Of a DNA stretch of 64,000 bases, positions 16,823 to 25,959 are shown in pieces. Location: positions 1 through 64,000 of the forward strand of contig JADCLI010000030.1 in the NCBI GenBank assembly GCA_016803235.1, written 5' to 3'. The translations under genes and the position numbers were made by a program. Below the pieces are notes generated by a model, which saw only the letters and a list, made by a program, of their open reading frames with translations, was not told where the DNA came from and made no database searches. The stretch is from Pimelobacter simplex (GTDB lineage: Bacteria; Actinomycetota; Actinomycetes; Propionibacteriales; Nocardioidaceae). Every line of letters begins with the position of its first letter. The first letter of the stretch is position 1.

Positions 16823-17428
16823 TCAGACGAGGGCCGGGGTCTTGAGGGACTCGAGCACCGAGTCGATCAGGCCGTACTCGATCGCACCCTGGGCGGTGAG
16901 GATCTTGTCGCGCTCGATGTCGCGGCTGACCTCCTCGATCGTCTTGCCCGAGTGGTCACTGATCATCTTCTCGAGCAGCTCGCGCATGCGCAGGATCTCG
17001 TTGGCCTGGATCTCGATGTCCGAGGTCTGTCCGAAGGTGCCCTCGGTGTAGGGCTGGTGGATCAGGATCCGGCTGTTGGGCAGCGCCAGCCGCTTGCCCT
17101 TGGCACCCGCGGCGAGGAGGATCGCCGCGGCCGAGGCCGCCTGGCCGATGCACACCGTCTGCACGTCCGGCTTGATGAACTGGATCGTGTCGTAGATGGC
17201 GGTCAGCGCGGTGAAGGAGCCACCGGGGCTGTTGATGTAGATGCTGATGTCCTGGTCGGGGTTCATCGACTGAAGGCACAGCAGCTGGGCGATGACGGCG
17301 TTGGCGACGTCGTCGGAGATCGGCGTGCCGAGGTAGATGATGCGGTCCTCGAACAGCTTGGCGTAGGGATCGATCCGACGGAAGCCGTAGGAGGTCCGCT
17401 CTTCCCACTGCGGGATGTAGTAGTTCAT
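16823..17428 (-). CDS. clpP2: ATP-dependent Clp protease proteolytic subunit (ClpP2)
   Basis: The 201-residue product is a ClpP serine peptidase. The catalytic Ser is in CIGQAASAAAILLA, the His in ILIHQPYTEG, and the Asp in EVSRDIERDKIL. It follows clpP1 by five bases, so the pair would form the mixed ClpP1P2 double ring described for actinobacteria, which receives substrates from ClpX and ClpC. Starts at MNYYIPQWEERTSYGFRRIDPYAKLF, the usual ClpP2 beginning. Confidence 0.96.
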   Translation of the reverse strand: MNYYIPQWEERTSYGFRRIDPYAKLFEDRIIYLGTPISDDVANAVIAQLLCLQSMNPDQDISIYINSPGGSFTALTAIYDTIQFIKPDVQTVCIGQAASAAAILLAAGAKGKRLALPNSRILIHQPYTEGTFGQTSDIEIQANEILRMRELLEKMISDHSGKTIEEVSRDIERDKILTAQGAIEYGLIDSVLESLKTPALV

Positions 17429-17433
17429 CTGCC

Positions 17434-18102
17434 TCAGTCCTTCTTGTGGGCCGGACGGCCCTCGTCGGACGCCTCGCGGGCGCTCTTGATGACCTGGTCG
17501 ACGAGGCCGTAGTCGAGGGCCTCCTGCGCGGTGAACCAGCGGTCGCGGTCGGCGTCCTCGGTGACCTGCTCGACGCTCTGGCCGGTGTGCTCGGCGATGA
17601 GGTCGAGGAGCACCTTCTTGATGTGCAGCGACTGCTGCGCCTGGATCTTGATGTCGGAGGCGGAGCCGCCCATGCCGGAGGAGGGCTGGTGCATCATGAT
17701 CCGCGCGTGCGGGAGCGCGTAGCGCTTGCCCTTGGCGCCGGCGCACAGCAGGAACTGGCCCATCGAGGCAGCCAGGCCCATGCCGACGGTCGCGACGTCG
17801 TTGGGGATGTAGTTCATCGTGTCGTAGATCGCCATGCCGGCGTCCACGGAGCCGCCGGGGCTGTTGATGTGCAGGAAGATGTCCGCCTCGGGGTCCTCGG
17901 CCGACAGCAGCAGCAGCTGGGCGCAGATCGCGTTGGCGTTCTGGTCGCGCACCTCGGAGCCGAGGAACACGATCCGCTCGCGGAGCAGCCGGCTGTAGAT
18001 GTTGTCGTCGAGGAAGCTGATCCCCGCTCCCCCGTTCATCTGCGGGTTCATCTCATGGCCGCGCGCTGCGTGGTGAGCGCCACCGGGAAGATTCTGAGTC
18101 AC
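17434..18102 (-). CDS. clpP1: ATP-dependent Clp protease proteolytic subunit (ClpP1)
   Basis: The product has 222 residues from GTG at 18102. The catalytic Ser is in [14 protein letters not shown], the His in [12 protein letters not shown], and the Asp in [21 protein letters not shown]. It is the first gene of the clpP1-clpP2 operon. The start is chosen because TAGGGT lies exactly seven bases upstream, as in the other leaderless genes here; internal ATGs at 18051 and about 18036 would shorten the disordered leader without touching the fold. Confidence 0.95.
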   Translation of the reverse strand: MTQNLPGGAHHAARGHEMNPQMNGGAGISFLDDNIYSRLLRERIVFLGSEVRDQNANAICAQLLLLSAEDPEADIFLHINSPGGSVDAGMAIYDTMNYIPNDVATVGMGLAASMGQFLLCAGAKGKRYALPHARIMMHQPSSGMGGSASDIKIQAQQSLHIKKVLLDLIAEHTGQSVEQVTEDADRDRWFTAQEALDYGLVDQVIKSAREASDEGRPAHKKD

Positions 18103-18109
18103 GCGAGTG

Positions 18110-18115
18110 ACCCTA
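18110..18115 (-). promoter_or_regulatory. -10 element of the clpP1-clpP2 operon
   Basis: On the minus strand TAGGGT is followed by seven bases and GTG. It supports the long ClpP1 start and a leaderless mRNA. The 153-base gap to the divergent lipoprotein gene holds both promoters and no other clear element. Confidence 0.55.
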
Positions 18116-18255
18116 GCCGGACGGGGAGGCAGATCCACGCGTTCGGCGCCCCTGTTCGCCGACAGCAGATTTGCGGCGCTCGGCGTCGCTCGGCCGTCAT
18201 ACCCCACGGGTAGCCTGCCGGGAAGCCGAGTGCCCGACGTGCTCCAGGAGGTCCC

Positions 18256-19665
18256 ATGCCCGCGGCTCGATCCACCGGCCGGCTCGCCGCCGCCGTCACC
18301 CTGGTGGCGGGCCTCGCCCTGTCCGGCTGCGAGGCGGACGGGGACTCCCAGGAGCGGCCCGGCGACGGCGGTCGCACGGCGGCCGCGGCTCCCGTGCTCC
18401 GCGAGCCGGCGACGACCTGGGAGCTGCGGGCCGACACGGTCGTTCCCGGCGGCCGGTTCGCGCCGCTGGCGCCGGTCGGCGACGACGAGGTCCCGCAACC
18501 GGGTGGCGTGGTGGTCGGCGACGTGCTCGTCACGGCGATCACCGACCAGGGCAGCGACGAGGCCGCCGGGGCCACGCCTTCGCTGCTGGTCGGCATCTCG
18601 AGCGGCGGCAAGGTGCTGTGGAAGGGCACCGACTACACCGGCTGCTGGACGCCGGACCACACCGCGCTCTACTGCACGCGCGGCAACGCACTGGTCCGGG
18701 TCGACGCCGAGACGGGCGGCAGCGGGGCGGGCGCCGGCGTGCGCGTCGCCCCCGGCACCGCGCCCGTCCTCGACGACGGCGTCCTCTACGTCGTCACCAC
18801 CCCCGAGGGCGCCGACGAGACCGGCTACCCGCCGCCGTTCGCGATCGCCGCGCTCGACGCCACCACGCTGGAGAGCGTGTGGCCCGGGGGCCCGGCCGGC
18901 ACGGCGCAGCTCGCCGGATTCGGGGCCGGCTCCCCGGCGCTCGACCTCTCCGGCGAGGAGGTGTCGGTCGCGGCCTGGAAGGAGACGCCCTCAGGACAGC
19001 CCGACGCCACGCAGTTCGAGCTCGACCGCGCCAGCGGGAAGGTGCTCGGCAGCACCCCGCTCGGCAAGAGCGCCTTCCTCGAGCGACCGTGGACGGTGCG
19101 CCGCGGCTTCGGCAACGACAGGCTCGACGTGCTCCTCGGCGACGAGGTGCTGCTGCGGGTCGAGGGCCAGCCGTGGGACAGCCAGGACCAGCGACTGACC
19201 ACGGTCGAGGGCCGGGTCGGCGTGGGCGCGACGCTCTACGACGTCACGACCGGCCGGCCGGTCTGGGAGCGGTCCGACCTCGGCGACGACCTGACCGGGT
19301 GGCGCTGGACGGCCGACCGCGCGCAGGTCGCGGTGACCGGCTACGACACGAAGTCCCAGAAGATGCTCACGACCTACCTCGACGCCGAGACCGGCAAGAC
19401 CCTCTGGTCCGGCCCCGGCAGCGACCTCGCGCCGACCGAGACGCCCGACGCCTTCGTGCAGGTCGCGAGCGACTACGAGACCTCGTGGGTCGTCCAGGCG
19501 CTCGATCGCGCCACCGGGGAGGTGGCGTGGGAGGAGGACGTCAGCGCGCTCGGCAAGGAGGGGTACGACGACGGGGTCTCCCCCGGCGGCCCGTACGTGT
19601 CCCCCGGCGCGGTGTGGGTGGTCGGGGGGAGCACGCTGGTCGGGTTCACCGGCTTCGCGGACTGA
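18256..19665 (+). CDS. Lipoprotein with PQQ-like beta-propeller fold
   Basis: The 469-residue product starts with a lipoprotein signal peptide; the lipobox LSGC falls at about residues 22-25 ([14 protein letters not shown]). The remainder shows repeated outer-strand patterns of PQQ/beta-propeller repeats such as [61 protein letters not shown] and [14 protein letters not shown]. It is likely a membrane-tethered, surface-exposed propeller; the ligand is unknown. ATG is preceded by AGGAGG. Its end overlaps the convergent response-regulator gene by 20 bases. Confidence 0.82.
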   Translation: MPAARSTGRLAAAVTLVAGLALSGCEADGDSQERPGDGGRTAAAAPVLREPATTWELRADTVVPGGRFAPLAPVGDDEVPQPGGVVVGDVLVTAITDQGSDEAAGATPSLLVGISSGGKVLWKGTDYTGCWTPDHTALYCTRGNALVRVDAETGGSGAGAGVRVAPGTAPVLDDGVLYVVTTPEGADETGYPPPFAIAALDATTLESVWPGGPAGTAQLAGFGAGSPALDLSGEEVSVAAWKETPSGQPDATQFELDRASGKVLGSTPLGKSAFLERPWTVRRGFGNDRLDVLLGDEVLLRVEGQPWDSQDQRLTTVEGRVGVGATLYDVTTGRPVWERSDLGDDLTGWRWTADRAQVAVTGYDTKSQKMLTTYLDAETGKTLWSGPGSDLAPTETPDAFVQVASDYETSWVVQALDRATGEVAWEEDVSALGKEGYDDGVSPGGPYVSPGAVWVVGGSTLVGFTGFAD

Positions 19666-20302
19666 CCCGGCCGGGGCCGGGCTCACGCTCGAGCACGAGG
19701 ATCGCGAGCTGGACCCGGTTCTCGAGGCCCAGCTTGGCGAACAGGCTGGCGAGGTGGGTCTTCACGGTGGCCAGGCTGAGGTGCAGCGCCGCCGAGATCT
19801 CGGCGTTCGAGCGGCCCTGCGCGACGAGCCGGGCGACCTCCCACTCGCGCTCGGTGACCTCCGGGGGCGTCCCCGCCGGCGCCGGGGGCTCGGCCGCCAG
19901 CGTGACCAGCCGGCGCAGGACGGCAGCCGACATCACGGCCGCCCCGTCCTCCGCACCGAGCACCGCCTGTTCGATCAGCTCGGGGTCCTCGGCCTTCAGC
20001 AGGAAGCCGTCGGCACCGGCACGCAGGGCGCCCAGGACGAAGCCGTCGGTGTCGAACGCGGTCAGCATGATCACCCGGCAGCGCAGGCCGGCGGCCCGGA
20101 TCCGGGTGACCGCCTCGATGCCGTCACCGCCCGGCATCCGCACGTCCATCAGCACGATGTCCGGATCGACCTCGCGGACGAGCCGGAGCGCGGCGACGCC
20201 GTCACCTGCCTCCCCGACGATCTCGATCCCGCGCGCGGGGTCGAGCACCAGCCGCAGGCCGGCACGGACGAGGGGCTCGTCGTCGACGACCACCACCCTC
20301 AC
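19646..20302 (-). CDS. NarL/LuxR-type response regulator
   Basis: The 218-residue product has a receiver domain (acidic pair D7-D8, phospho-acceptor D53 in DIVLMDVRMP, Lys in FLLKAEDPEL) and a C-terminal LuxR helix-turn-helix (VTEREWEVARLVAQGRSNAEISAALHLSLATVKTHLASLFAKLG). It should be phosphorylated by the histidine kinase encoded immediately upstream. GTG at 20302 is chosen because it overlaps the kinase stop codon (GTGA). Target genes cannot be told from sequence. Confidence 0.93.
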   Translation of the reverse strand: MRVVVVDDEPLVRAGLRLVLDPARGIEIVGEAGDGVAALRLVREVDPDIVLMDVRMPGGDGIEAVTRIRAAGLRCRVIMLTAFDTDGFVLGALRAGADGFLLKAEDPELIEQAVLGAEDGAAVMSAAVLRRLVTLAAEPPAPAGTPPEVTEREWEVARLVAQGRSNAEISAALHLSLATVKTHLASLFAKLGLENRVQLAILVLEREPGPGRVSPRSR

Positions 20303-21450
20303 CACGGGACGGACACCTCCACCACGAACGCGCCGCCGACGGGCGCGGCCCGGTGCTCGCCGCCCGCGAGCCGGACCCGTTCGGCGATCCCCTCCAGGCC
20401 CCGCCCGCTGCCGGTCCGCTCGACCCGGCCGGGCAGCGGATTGCGGCACTCGACCCGCACCCGCTCGCCTCCCTCGACGAGCAGCTCCACGGGTGCGCCC
20501 GGGGCGTGCCGCGCCGCGTTGGCGAGCAGCTCGCGGACGACCCGGTGGAGCAGCCGCGACGTCGCGTCGGAGAGCCGCCCGCCAGGGTCCTCGACCACGG
20601 TCGCGTCCAGGCTGGCGTGGACCTGCGCGCCGGCGGCGCGGTGCTGGGCCACCAGGCCGGGCAGCTCGGCAGCGCCGAGCGGCGGCACGACGGAGGGCGC
20701 CTCCTCGCTGTGCAGCACGCCGAGCACCTCGCGCAGCTCGGCGTGCGCGGTGCGGGAGAGGTCCGCGACCAGCCGACTGCTGGAGCGCACGACGTCCGCC
20801 GGGAGGTCGTCGCGCCGCCCGAGAGCTCCCGCATGGAGCGCGATGAGGCTGAGGTGGTGGCTCAGCGTGTCGTGCATCTCCCCGGCGATCCGGGCCCGCT
20901 CCTGGCTGCGGACCTGCTCGACGACCAGCTCCCGCTCCCGGCGAGCCTGGTCGGCGAGCTCCCGCCGCGCCCCGACCACCAGGCCGACGAGGACCAGGAC
21001 CACGACCACTCCCGCCAGGACGGCGAGCAGCCCGGCCGGGTCCCTGCTGACGACGACGATGGACACCACGCAGGGGACGACGAACGCTGCGACCGCCTGC
21101 ACCCCGACGCGCCACGAGCGGAGGGACACGAGGAGGACCACCGCCACCATCGCGGCAGGCGTCGCCGCGCCCAGCGGCGCCATCAGGGCCAGCACCATGC
21201 CCGCCCGCCGCGAGCGGTGGACGAGGAGGTGCGCCAGCAGGCACGTCGCAACGCACGCCGCGCCGAGCTCGGCCAGCAGCCAGAGCGCGACCAGGTCGTC
21301 GGGCGGCGGGTCGGGCCGTTCGAGGACGCCACCGATGGTGATCGCCGCTTCGAGCAGGCCGAGCGCCGTGCAGACGACGACCAGCGGCACGCGGGTGCGC
21401 CGTCGCGCGACGAAGGGCGCCTCGCCCCCACCCCGAGCCTGCCCGATCAT
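20299..21450 (-). CDS. Sensor histidine kinase (HisKA_3 type)
   Basis: The 383-residue product has about six hydrophobic helices in residues 20-160, then the dimerisation/phospho-acceptor segment ERARIAGEMHDTLSHHLSLI with His193, then a HATPase_c domain (RLLHRVVRELLANAARHAPGAP for the N box, GRGLEGIAERVRLAGGEH for the G region). It would autophosphorylate and pass the phosphate to the neighbouring LuxR-type regulator. No extracytoplasmic sensor domain is visible, so the signal is probably sensed in the membrane. Translation is coupled to the regulator. Confidence 0.92.
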   Translation of the reverse strand: MIGQARGGGEAPFVARRRTRVPLVVVCTALGLLEAAITIGGVLERPDPPPDDLVALWLLAELGAACVATCLLAHLLVHRSRRAGMVLALMAPLGAATPAAMVAVVLLVSLRSWRVGVQAVAAFVVPCVVSIVVVSRDPAGLLAVLAGVVVVLVLVGLVVGARRELADQARRERELVVEQVRSQERARIAGEMHDTLSHHLSLIALHAGALGRRDDLPADVVRSSSRLVADLSRTAHAELREVLGVLHSEEAPSVVPPLGAAELPGLVAQHRAAGAQVHASLDATVVEDPGGRLSDATSRLLHRVVRELLANAARHAPGAPVELLVEGGERVRVECRNPLPGRVERTGSGRGLEGIAERVRLAGGEHRAAPVGGAFVVEVSVPW

Positions 21451-21578
21451 GCGGCGAGCCTAGACGGCGGGTCTCGCGACCGGATCAACCGAAGGGATGA
21501 GCCCGCCCATCCCTTCGGCAGGCAAGATCCGCTCCTCCGCCGATGCGACGGCGCCGTCGGCCCGGCCACGGTGGAGCC

Positions 21579-22484
21579 ATGACACTCGTCGCACCTCGTC
21601 CTCCCTCCACCCACGCCCCCGATCCCGAGTTCCACCGGGTCGCCCGATGCGCGCCGGGCCACCACTGGTGGCGACCCTTGGTCGTCCTGGCGCTCGCGAT
21701 GCTCCTGTTCCTCGCCGGGACGCTGCTGGTGATCGTGCCGCTGGCGGTCGTCGCCGTCACGGTGCCGGGCCAGGAGGACGCGATCGAGCGCGCGTTCGGC
21801 TCCGCGGAGATGTCGGACCCGATGTCGGCGTGCGTCATGCTGCTGACCATCGCCGTGATGCTGCCGGCCGCGCTGCTCGCCGTCCGGCTGGCCGGAGGGC
21901 GCTCGGCGGGCACGCTCTCCTCGGTGACGGGCCGGCTGCGGCGCCGGCTGCTCGTGCGGTGCCTGCGGCTCGCGCTGCTGCTCGTCGTACCGGTCCTGCT
22001 GCTCTTCGTCACCGTCGAGGGCGCCTGGCCCGACCTGAGGCTCGACGAGCGCACCGTCCCGCTCCTCGCGCTCGCGCTCCTCGTCGTACCGCTGCAGGCA
22101 GCCGCCGAGGAGTACGCCTTCCGCGGACTGCTGATGCAGACGGTCGGAGCGTGGCTGCGCCACCCGGCGTACGCCGTGGTCCTGCCCGTGCCGTTGTTCA
22201 CCCTCGGCCACGAGTACGACGTGCTCGGACTGGTCGACGTGACCGCCTTCGCCCTCGTGGCCGGCTGGCTGGCCTGGCGCACCGGAGGGCTGGAGGCGGC
22301 GATCGGGCTGCACGTGGCCAACAACGGCGCGCTGGTGGCCTTCGGCGCCGTCGGGCTGGTCGACCTGGACGCGACGGACGGGACCGTGACCGGTCTCGCC
22401 TGCACGCTCGCCGTGACCGCGACCTACGCCTGGCTGGTCCGCGGCTGGGCCGACGTGGACGCTACTTCTCGGCCGCGGCCTTGA
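21579..22484 (+). CDS. CPBP family intramembrane metalloprotease
   Basis: The 301-residue product has about eight membrane helices and the three conserved CPBP motifs: EExxxR (AAEEYAFRGLLMQ), FxxxH (LFTLGHEYD) and HxxxN-type (GLHVANN). CPBP (Abi/Rce1-like) proteins are membrane glutamic-type proteases involved in protein or peptide processing. ATG at 21579 follows a GGAG site; an upstream in-frame ATG would add an implausible Arg-rich leader. The gene overlaps the SRPBCC gene tail by 23 bases on the opposite strand. Confidence 0.88.
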   Translation: MTLVAPRPPSTHAPDPEFHRVARCAPGHHWWRPLVVLALAMLLFLAGTLLVIVPLAVVAVTVPGQEDAIERAFGSAEMSDPMSACVMLLTIAVMLPAALLAVRLAGGRSAGTLSSVTGRLRRRLLVRCLRLALLLVVPVLLLFVTVEGAWPDLRLDERTVPLLALALLVVPLQAAAEEYAFRGLLMQTVGAWLRHPAYAVVLPVPLFTLGHEYDVLGLVDVTAFALVAGWLAWRTGGLEAAIGLHVANNGALVAFGAVGLVDLDATDGTVTGLACTLAVTATYAWLVRGWADVDATSRPRP

Positions 22485-22938
22485 GCCCGGCCAGCGTGGT
22501 GGCCATGCCGGCCTCCAGCTCGTCGGCGTGCGAGTCGTTGCCGCCGAGCAGCAGCGGCGCCACGATCCGGCTGCCGATGCTCAACGAACGCGGCACCGGC
22601 CGCCGGTGCACGACCCGGGTGCGGCCGGCGTCGGCGGGGTCCGCCTCGAGCTCCCAGATCCACTGGGCGCCGCTGGACGGGGTGTCCCACACCAGCCGGC
22701 GGCCCGGTGACACGTCCGCCACGACGGAGCGGGTCGGCCACACGACCGCCTTGCGCCGGTTGATGCCGAGGTACCACTGGCCCACGCGCAGGCCGCCCGG
22801 CTTGAGCGGCACCATCCGCACGGTCTCGGGGCTCCACTCGGCCAGCTGGCCGAAGTCGGTCAGCAGCGCCCACACGTGCGCCGCGGGCGCGTCGATCACG
22901 GCCTCGGCGCGCAGCTCGCGCGCGGCTCTCGTCGTCAT
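22462..22938 (-). CDS. SRPBCC family protein
   Basis: From ATG at 22938 the product has 158 residues and a single START-like/polyketide-cyclase fold: VEAVIDAPAAHVWALLTDFGQLAEWSPETVRMV begins it and a long C-terminal helix ends it (ADELEAGMATTLAGLKAAAEK). Such proteins bind hydrophobic ligands in a cavity. Two more ATGs lie just upstream (22947, 22950), and a GTG at 22998 overlaps the hydrolase stop as GTGA, so a longer translationally coupled form is possible. Confidence 0.8.
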   Translation of the reverse strand: MTTRAARELRAEAVIDAPAAHVWALLTDFGQLAEWSPETVRMVPLKPGGLRVGQWYLGINRRKAVVWPTRSVVADVSPGRRLVWDTPSSGAQWIWELEADPADAGRTRVVHRRPVPRSLSIGSRIVAPLLLGGNDSHADELEAGMATTLAGLKAAAEK

Positions 22939-22994
22939 GACGGCCATCATGGCGGCGCGCGCCGCTCGGCCACCACCTCCCACGGGAGGAGATG

Positions 22995-24164
22995 TCACGC
23001 GAGCCAGCGGGCCAGGGCGGTGTGCACCTCGGGGTGGTTGAGCAGCCCGAAGTGGTCGGCGCGGCCGAGGTGGAGCACCTCGGCGCCGGGGAACAGGTCG
23101 GTCCCGCGCCGGTCGCGGCCGACCGCGGACCGCGGGGTGACCAGCAGGTCACCGACGGCCTGGGCGAGGGGATGGCGCGCGGAGCGGGTCAGGGTCGCCG
23201 ACACCAGGCGGTAGCGCGCGTGCGGCAGGGGCGGCACGTCGTGGGCGAGGCCCTCGATCAGGTCGTGGATGCCGGGCGCCTGGCGGTCGATGATCCGGCC
23301 GAACGCGGCGACCTCGGGCGCCCGGGCGAGGGTACGGCTCGCACGGTCGGCGCCGACCGCGAACCACGAGCCGAGGTGCGGGGTGCCGAGGGTGACCACG
23401 TCGCTCACCAGGTGGGTCCACGCCGCGGGACCGTCCCCGTCCGCGACCACGGCAGAGGAGGCGCGCAGCACCAGGCCGCCCAGGGAGTGCCCGACGAGCG
23501 CGATCCGGCGGACCTCCGTCGGCCAGGCGTCGACCAGTCGCTGCACGAGGGAGGCGAGCACCACGCCGTTCTCGCGCAGCGGGAGGCCGGTGTTGACCCG
23601 CAGGTAGACGGGGGTCCAGCCACGGCGGGCCAGCGTCTCGCCGTACGTCGAGCCGAGGCGGTCGCGGTGCCGGTTCCAGTATGCCTCGTTCTCGCACAGT
23701 CCGTGCACGAACACCACGATCCGGTCGGTGGCCCCGGGGAAGGCCCGGGCCACGTCGCCGGGCGTCAGCGGTACGTCGCGCCCCTCGTGCCGCACGCCCA
23801 TCTCGATCGCCAGCCGCGGCCGCTCGCGCCGGATCTCCTCGCCGATCAGCCCGTTGACCGCGGCGTTGACGAACCGGCCGCGCGGGCCGGCCTCGAGCGC
23901 CGGGCCGACGCCGGCCTCGCCCAGCCGCGCGAGGCCGTGACCGGCTCCGCGGAAGGAGAGCCCGACGGCGCCGTACACCGTCGCGGCGATGCCGCGGTGC
24001 AGCACCTCGGCCGGTGCGGCCGCGGGCCCCACCCCGCGCCGGACCAGGCCGTGGACGCGGTGGGCGACCGCCCGGTGGGTGTCGCGGGCCGTCGCCACGA
24101 CCAGGTCGTCGACGACCGCGGAGGCCAGGGCCAGGGCATCGACGACGGTCGGGGCAGTGGTCAT
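22995..24164 (-). CDS. Alpha/beta hydrolase (lipase/esterase-like)
   Basis: From ATG at 24164 the product has 389 residues. Residues ~1-150 are a helical cap-like extension. The core shows VVFVHGLCENEAYW (oxyanion-hole HG), the nucleophile elbow GHSLGG (RIALVGHSLGGLVLRASS), the acid region near VGDLLVTPRSA, and a terminal catalytic His in ADHFGLLNHPEV. No signal peptide is visible, so it is likely cytoplasmic or peripheral. It may share a transcript with the SRPBCC gene. A 42-base perfect palindrome sits nine bases before the start. Confidence 0.85.
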   Translation of the reverse strand: MTTAPTVVDALALASAVVDDLVVATARDTHRAVAHRVHGLVRRGVGPAAAPAEVLHRGIAATVYGAVGLSFRGAGHGLARLGEAGVGPALEAGPRGRFVNAAVNGLIGEEIRRERPRLAIEMGVRHEGRDVPLTPGDVARAFPGATDRIVVFVHGLCENEAYWNRHRDRLGSTYGETLARRGWTPVYLRVNTGLPLRENGVVLASLVQRLVDAWPTEVRRIALVGHSLGGLVLRASSAVVADGDGPAAWTHLVSDVVTLGTPHLGSWFAVGADRASRTLARAPEVAAFGRIIDRQAPGIHDLIEGLAHDVPPLPHARYRLVSATLTRSARHPLAQAVGDLLVTPRSAVGRDRRGTDLFPGAEVLHLGRADHFGLLNHPEVHTALARWLA

Positions 24165-24172
24165 GGAGAACA

Positions 24173-24214
24173 GAATACCCGTTGAGTGCACAGTTGTGCA
24201 CTCAACGGGTATTC
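24173..24214. repeat. 42-base perfect palindrome (20-base arms, 2-base loop)
   Basis: The left arm (24173-24192) starts GAATACCCGTTGAG and the right arm (24195-24214) is its exact reverse complement; the loop is GT. On the minus strand it lies 16 bases after the trigger-factor stop and nine bases before the hydrolase start. It can form a very stable hairpin, so it may terminate tig transcripts, but there is no T-run. It could instead be an operator or an RNA element shielding the hydrolase start. Confidence 0.8.
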
Positions 24215-24230
24215 GAGTGGAGCGTGCGGA

Positions 24231-25634
24231 TCAGGCCTCGGCCGGAGCCTCGGTCTCCTCGGCAACCTCGTCGGCGGGCTCGCCGGCGGTCTCGTCGGCG
24301 GGCTCGCCGATGGTGCCGTCGGCCTGCAGGTTCTTCAGCTCGAGGACGTTGCCGGCGGCGTCCTTGACGGTCGCGCCCTCGACGAGGAGCTGGAGCGCCT
24401 TGCCGCGGCGGATCTCCTGGACCAGCTCGGGCACGTGGTTGTGCTCGAACATGTGGTTGACGAACTCCTGCGGGTCCTGGCCGGACTGCTGGGCGCGGCG
24501 GATCATGTGCTGGGTCAGCTCGCCCTGGTCGACGCCCATCTCCTCCTTGTCGGCGATGTCGTCGAGGAGGAACTGCGCGGCGACGGCGTCACGGACCCGG
24601 CGCTCGAGGTCGGCCTCGAACTCCTCCTGGGTCTGCTTCTCGTCCTCGAGGTACTTCTCGAGGGTCATGCCGGCGAACTGCAGCTGCTGCTCGAGGTTGG
24701 CGCGACGAGCGTTGAGCTCCTCGGTGACCATCGAGTCGGGCAGCGGGATCTCGACCTTCTCGAGCAGGGCCTCGAGGACGGCGTCGCGGGCTGCGGCGGC
24801 CTGCTCGAGGCGCTTGCCGCGGGTCAGCCGCTCGCGGACGTCCTCGCGCAGCTCGTCGAGGGTGTCGAACTCCGAGGCCTCCTGGGCGAACTCGTCGTCG
24901 AGCTCCGGGAGCTCCTGCTCCTGGACCTGGGTGACCTTGACGGCCACCTCGACGTCCTGGCCCACCAGGTCGCCGGACACGAGCTGGGTGGTGAAGGTCT
25001 TCTCCTCGTCGACGCCCATGCCGACCAGGGCCTCGTCGAGGCCGTCGATCATGCCGCCGTTGCCGACCTTGTAGGAGAAGCCGGAGATCTCGGCGCCCTC
25101 GACGACCTCGCCGTCGTTGGTGGCGACCAGGTCGATGACGACGAAGTCGCCGTCCTGGGCCGCGCGCTCGACGTCGATGAGGGTGCCGAAGCGCTCACGC
25201 AGGGCGTCGACCTGCTCGGCGACGTCCTCGTCGGTGACCGCGAGGTCCTCGACGGAGGCCTCGATGCCGTCGTACGCCGGCAGCTCGAACTCGGGCTTGA
25301 CGTCGACCTCGGCGGTGAACTCGAGGCCGTCGTTGTCCTCGAACTTGGTCACCTCGATCTCGGGCTGCGCGAGCGGGGTGAGGTTGTTCTCCTGGAGCGC
25401 CTCGACGTACGCCTTCGGCAGCACGTCGTTGACGGCCTCGTCGAGGACCACGCCACGGCCGACCTGGCGGTCGATGACCTGCGGCGGGACCTTGCCGCGG
25501 CGGAAGCCGGGGACGTTGATCTGCTTCGCGATCTTCTGGTACGCCGCGTCGAGGCTCGGCTTGAGCTCCTCGAAGGGCACCTCGACGGTCAGCTTGGCCC
25601 GGGTCGGGCTCAAGGTCTCGACGGCGCTCTTCAC
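24231..25634 (-). CDS. tig: Trigger factor
   Basis: The 467-residue product is the ribosome-associated chaperone and peptidyl-prolyl isomerase. The N-terminal ribosome-binding domain contains the signature GFRRGKVPPQVI (residues ~44-55). An FKBP-like domain follows around residues 160-240 (AQDGDFVVIDLVATNDGEVVEG and related strands). The rest is the helical C-terminal chaperone arms, with an acidic Ala/Glu-rich tail. GTG at 25634 is preceded by AGGAGA. No clpP lies directly downstream; the clpP genes are 6 kb away. Confidence 0.95.
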   Translation of the reverse strand: MKSAVETLSPTRAKLTVEVPFEELKPSLDAAYQKIAKQINVPGFRRGKVPPQVIDRQVGRGVVLDEAVNDVLPKAYVEALQENNLTPLAQPEIEVTKFEDNDGLEFTAEVDVKPEFELPAYDGIEASVEDLAVTDEDVAEQVDALRERFGTLIDVERAAQDGDFVVIDLVATNDGEVVEGAEISGFSYKVGNGGMIDGLDEALVGMGVDEEKTFTTQLVSGDLVGQDVEVAVKVTQVQEQELPELDDEFAQEASEFDTLDELREDVRERLTRGKRLEQAAAARDAVLEALLEKVEIPLPDSMVTEELNARRANLEQQLQFAGMTLEKYLEDEKQTQEEFEADLERRVRDAVAAQFLLDDIADKEEMGVDQGELTQHMIRRAQQSGQDPQEFVNHMFEHNHVPELVQEIRRGKALQLLVEGATVKDAAGNVLELKNLQADGTIGEPADETAGEPADEVAEETEAPAEA

Positions 25635-25701
25635 AGGTGTTCTCCTACTGGTCTGGGGATGGTGCACGGGCCACGGAGGGCCCGCCGATCGGGGCGATCT
25701 G

Positions 25702-25774
25702 TCGGGGCGACAGGACTCGAACCTGCGGTCTCCTGCTCCCAAAGCAGGCGCGCTAGCCACTACGCTACGCCCCG
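25702..25774 (-). tRNA. tRNA-Pro (anticodon TGG)
   Basis: The minus strand folds as a cloverleaf. The acceptor arms CGGGGCG and CGCCCCG pair over seven bases, with discriminator A. The anticodon stem is CCTGC/GCAGG with loop TTTGGGA, giving anticodon TGG. The T arm is GCAGG-TTCGAGT-CCTGT. CCA is not encoded. Confidence 0.95.
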
Positions 25775-25813
25775 CGGAACGGCCCGGCACTCGGGTGGAC
25801 GGACCGCACTTCG

Positions 25814-25884
25814 AGGGGATGACGGGAATCGAACCCGCGTAATCAGTTTGGAAGACTGAGGCTCTACCATTGAGCTACATCCCC
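25814..25884 (-). tRNA. tRNA-Gly (anticodon TCC)
   Basis: The minus strand folds as a 71-base cloverleaf. Acceptor arms GGGGATG and CATCCCC pair over seven bases. The anticodon stem is TCAGT/ACTGA with loop CTTCCAA, giving anticodon TCC. The T arm is GCGGG-TTCGATT-CCCGT. It lies 39 bases upstream of tRNA-Pro and is probably co-transcribed with it. Confidence 0.95.
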
Positions 25885-25959
25885 GGAGGTCACGGCCGCG
25901 CTCGCGCACGGCTGGAGACCACGCGCAATCGTGCCACACCCACACGTGCCGACCCCAAC

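Noticed and set aside
18120..18200. Possible ClgR-type site before clpP1
   Set aside because: Only partial GTTCG/CGCCGA symmetry is present; it does not match the GTTCGC...GCGAAC form well enough to claim.
18171..20846. Long plus-strand open frame over the lipoprotein and two-component genes
   Set aside because: Translation is Arg/Ala-rich without motifs, while the other frames encode clear lipobox, receiver and kinase motifs.
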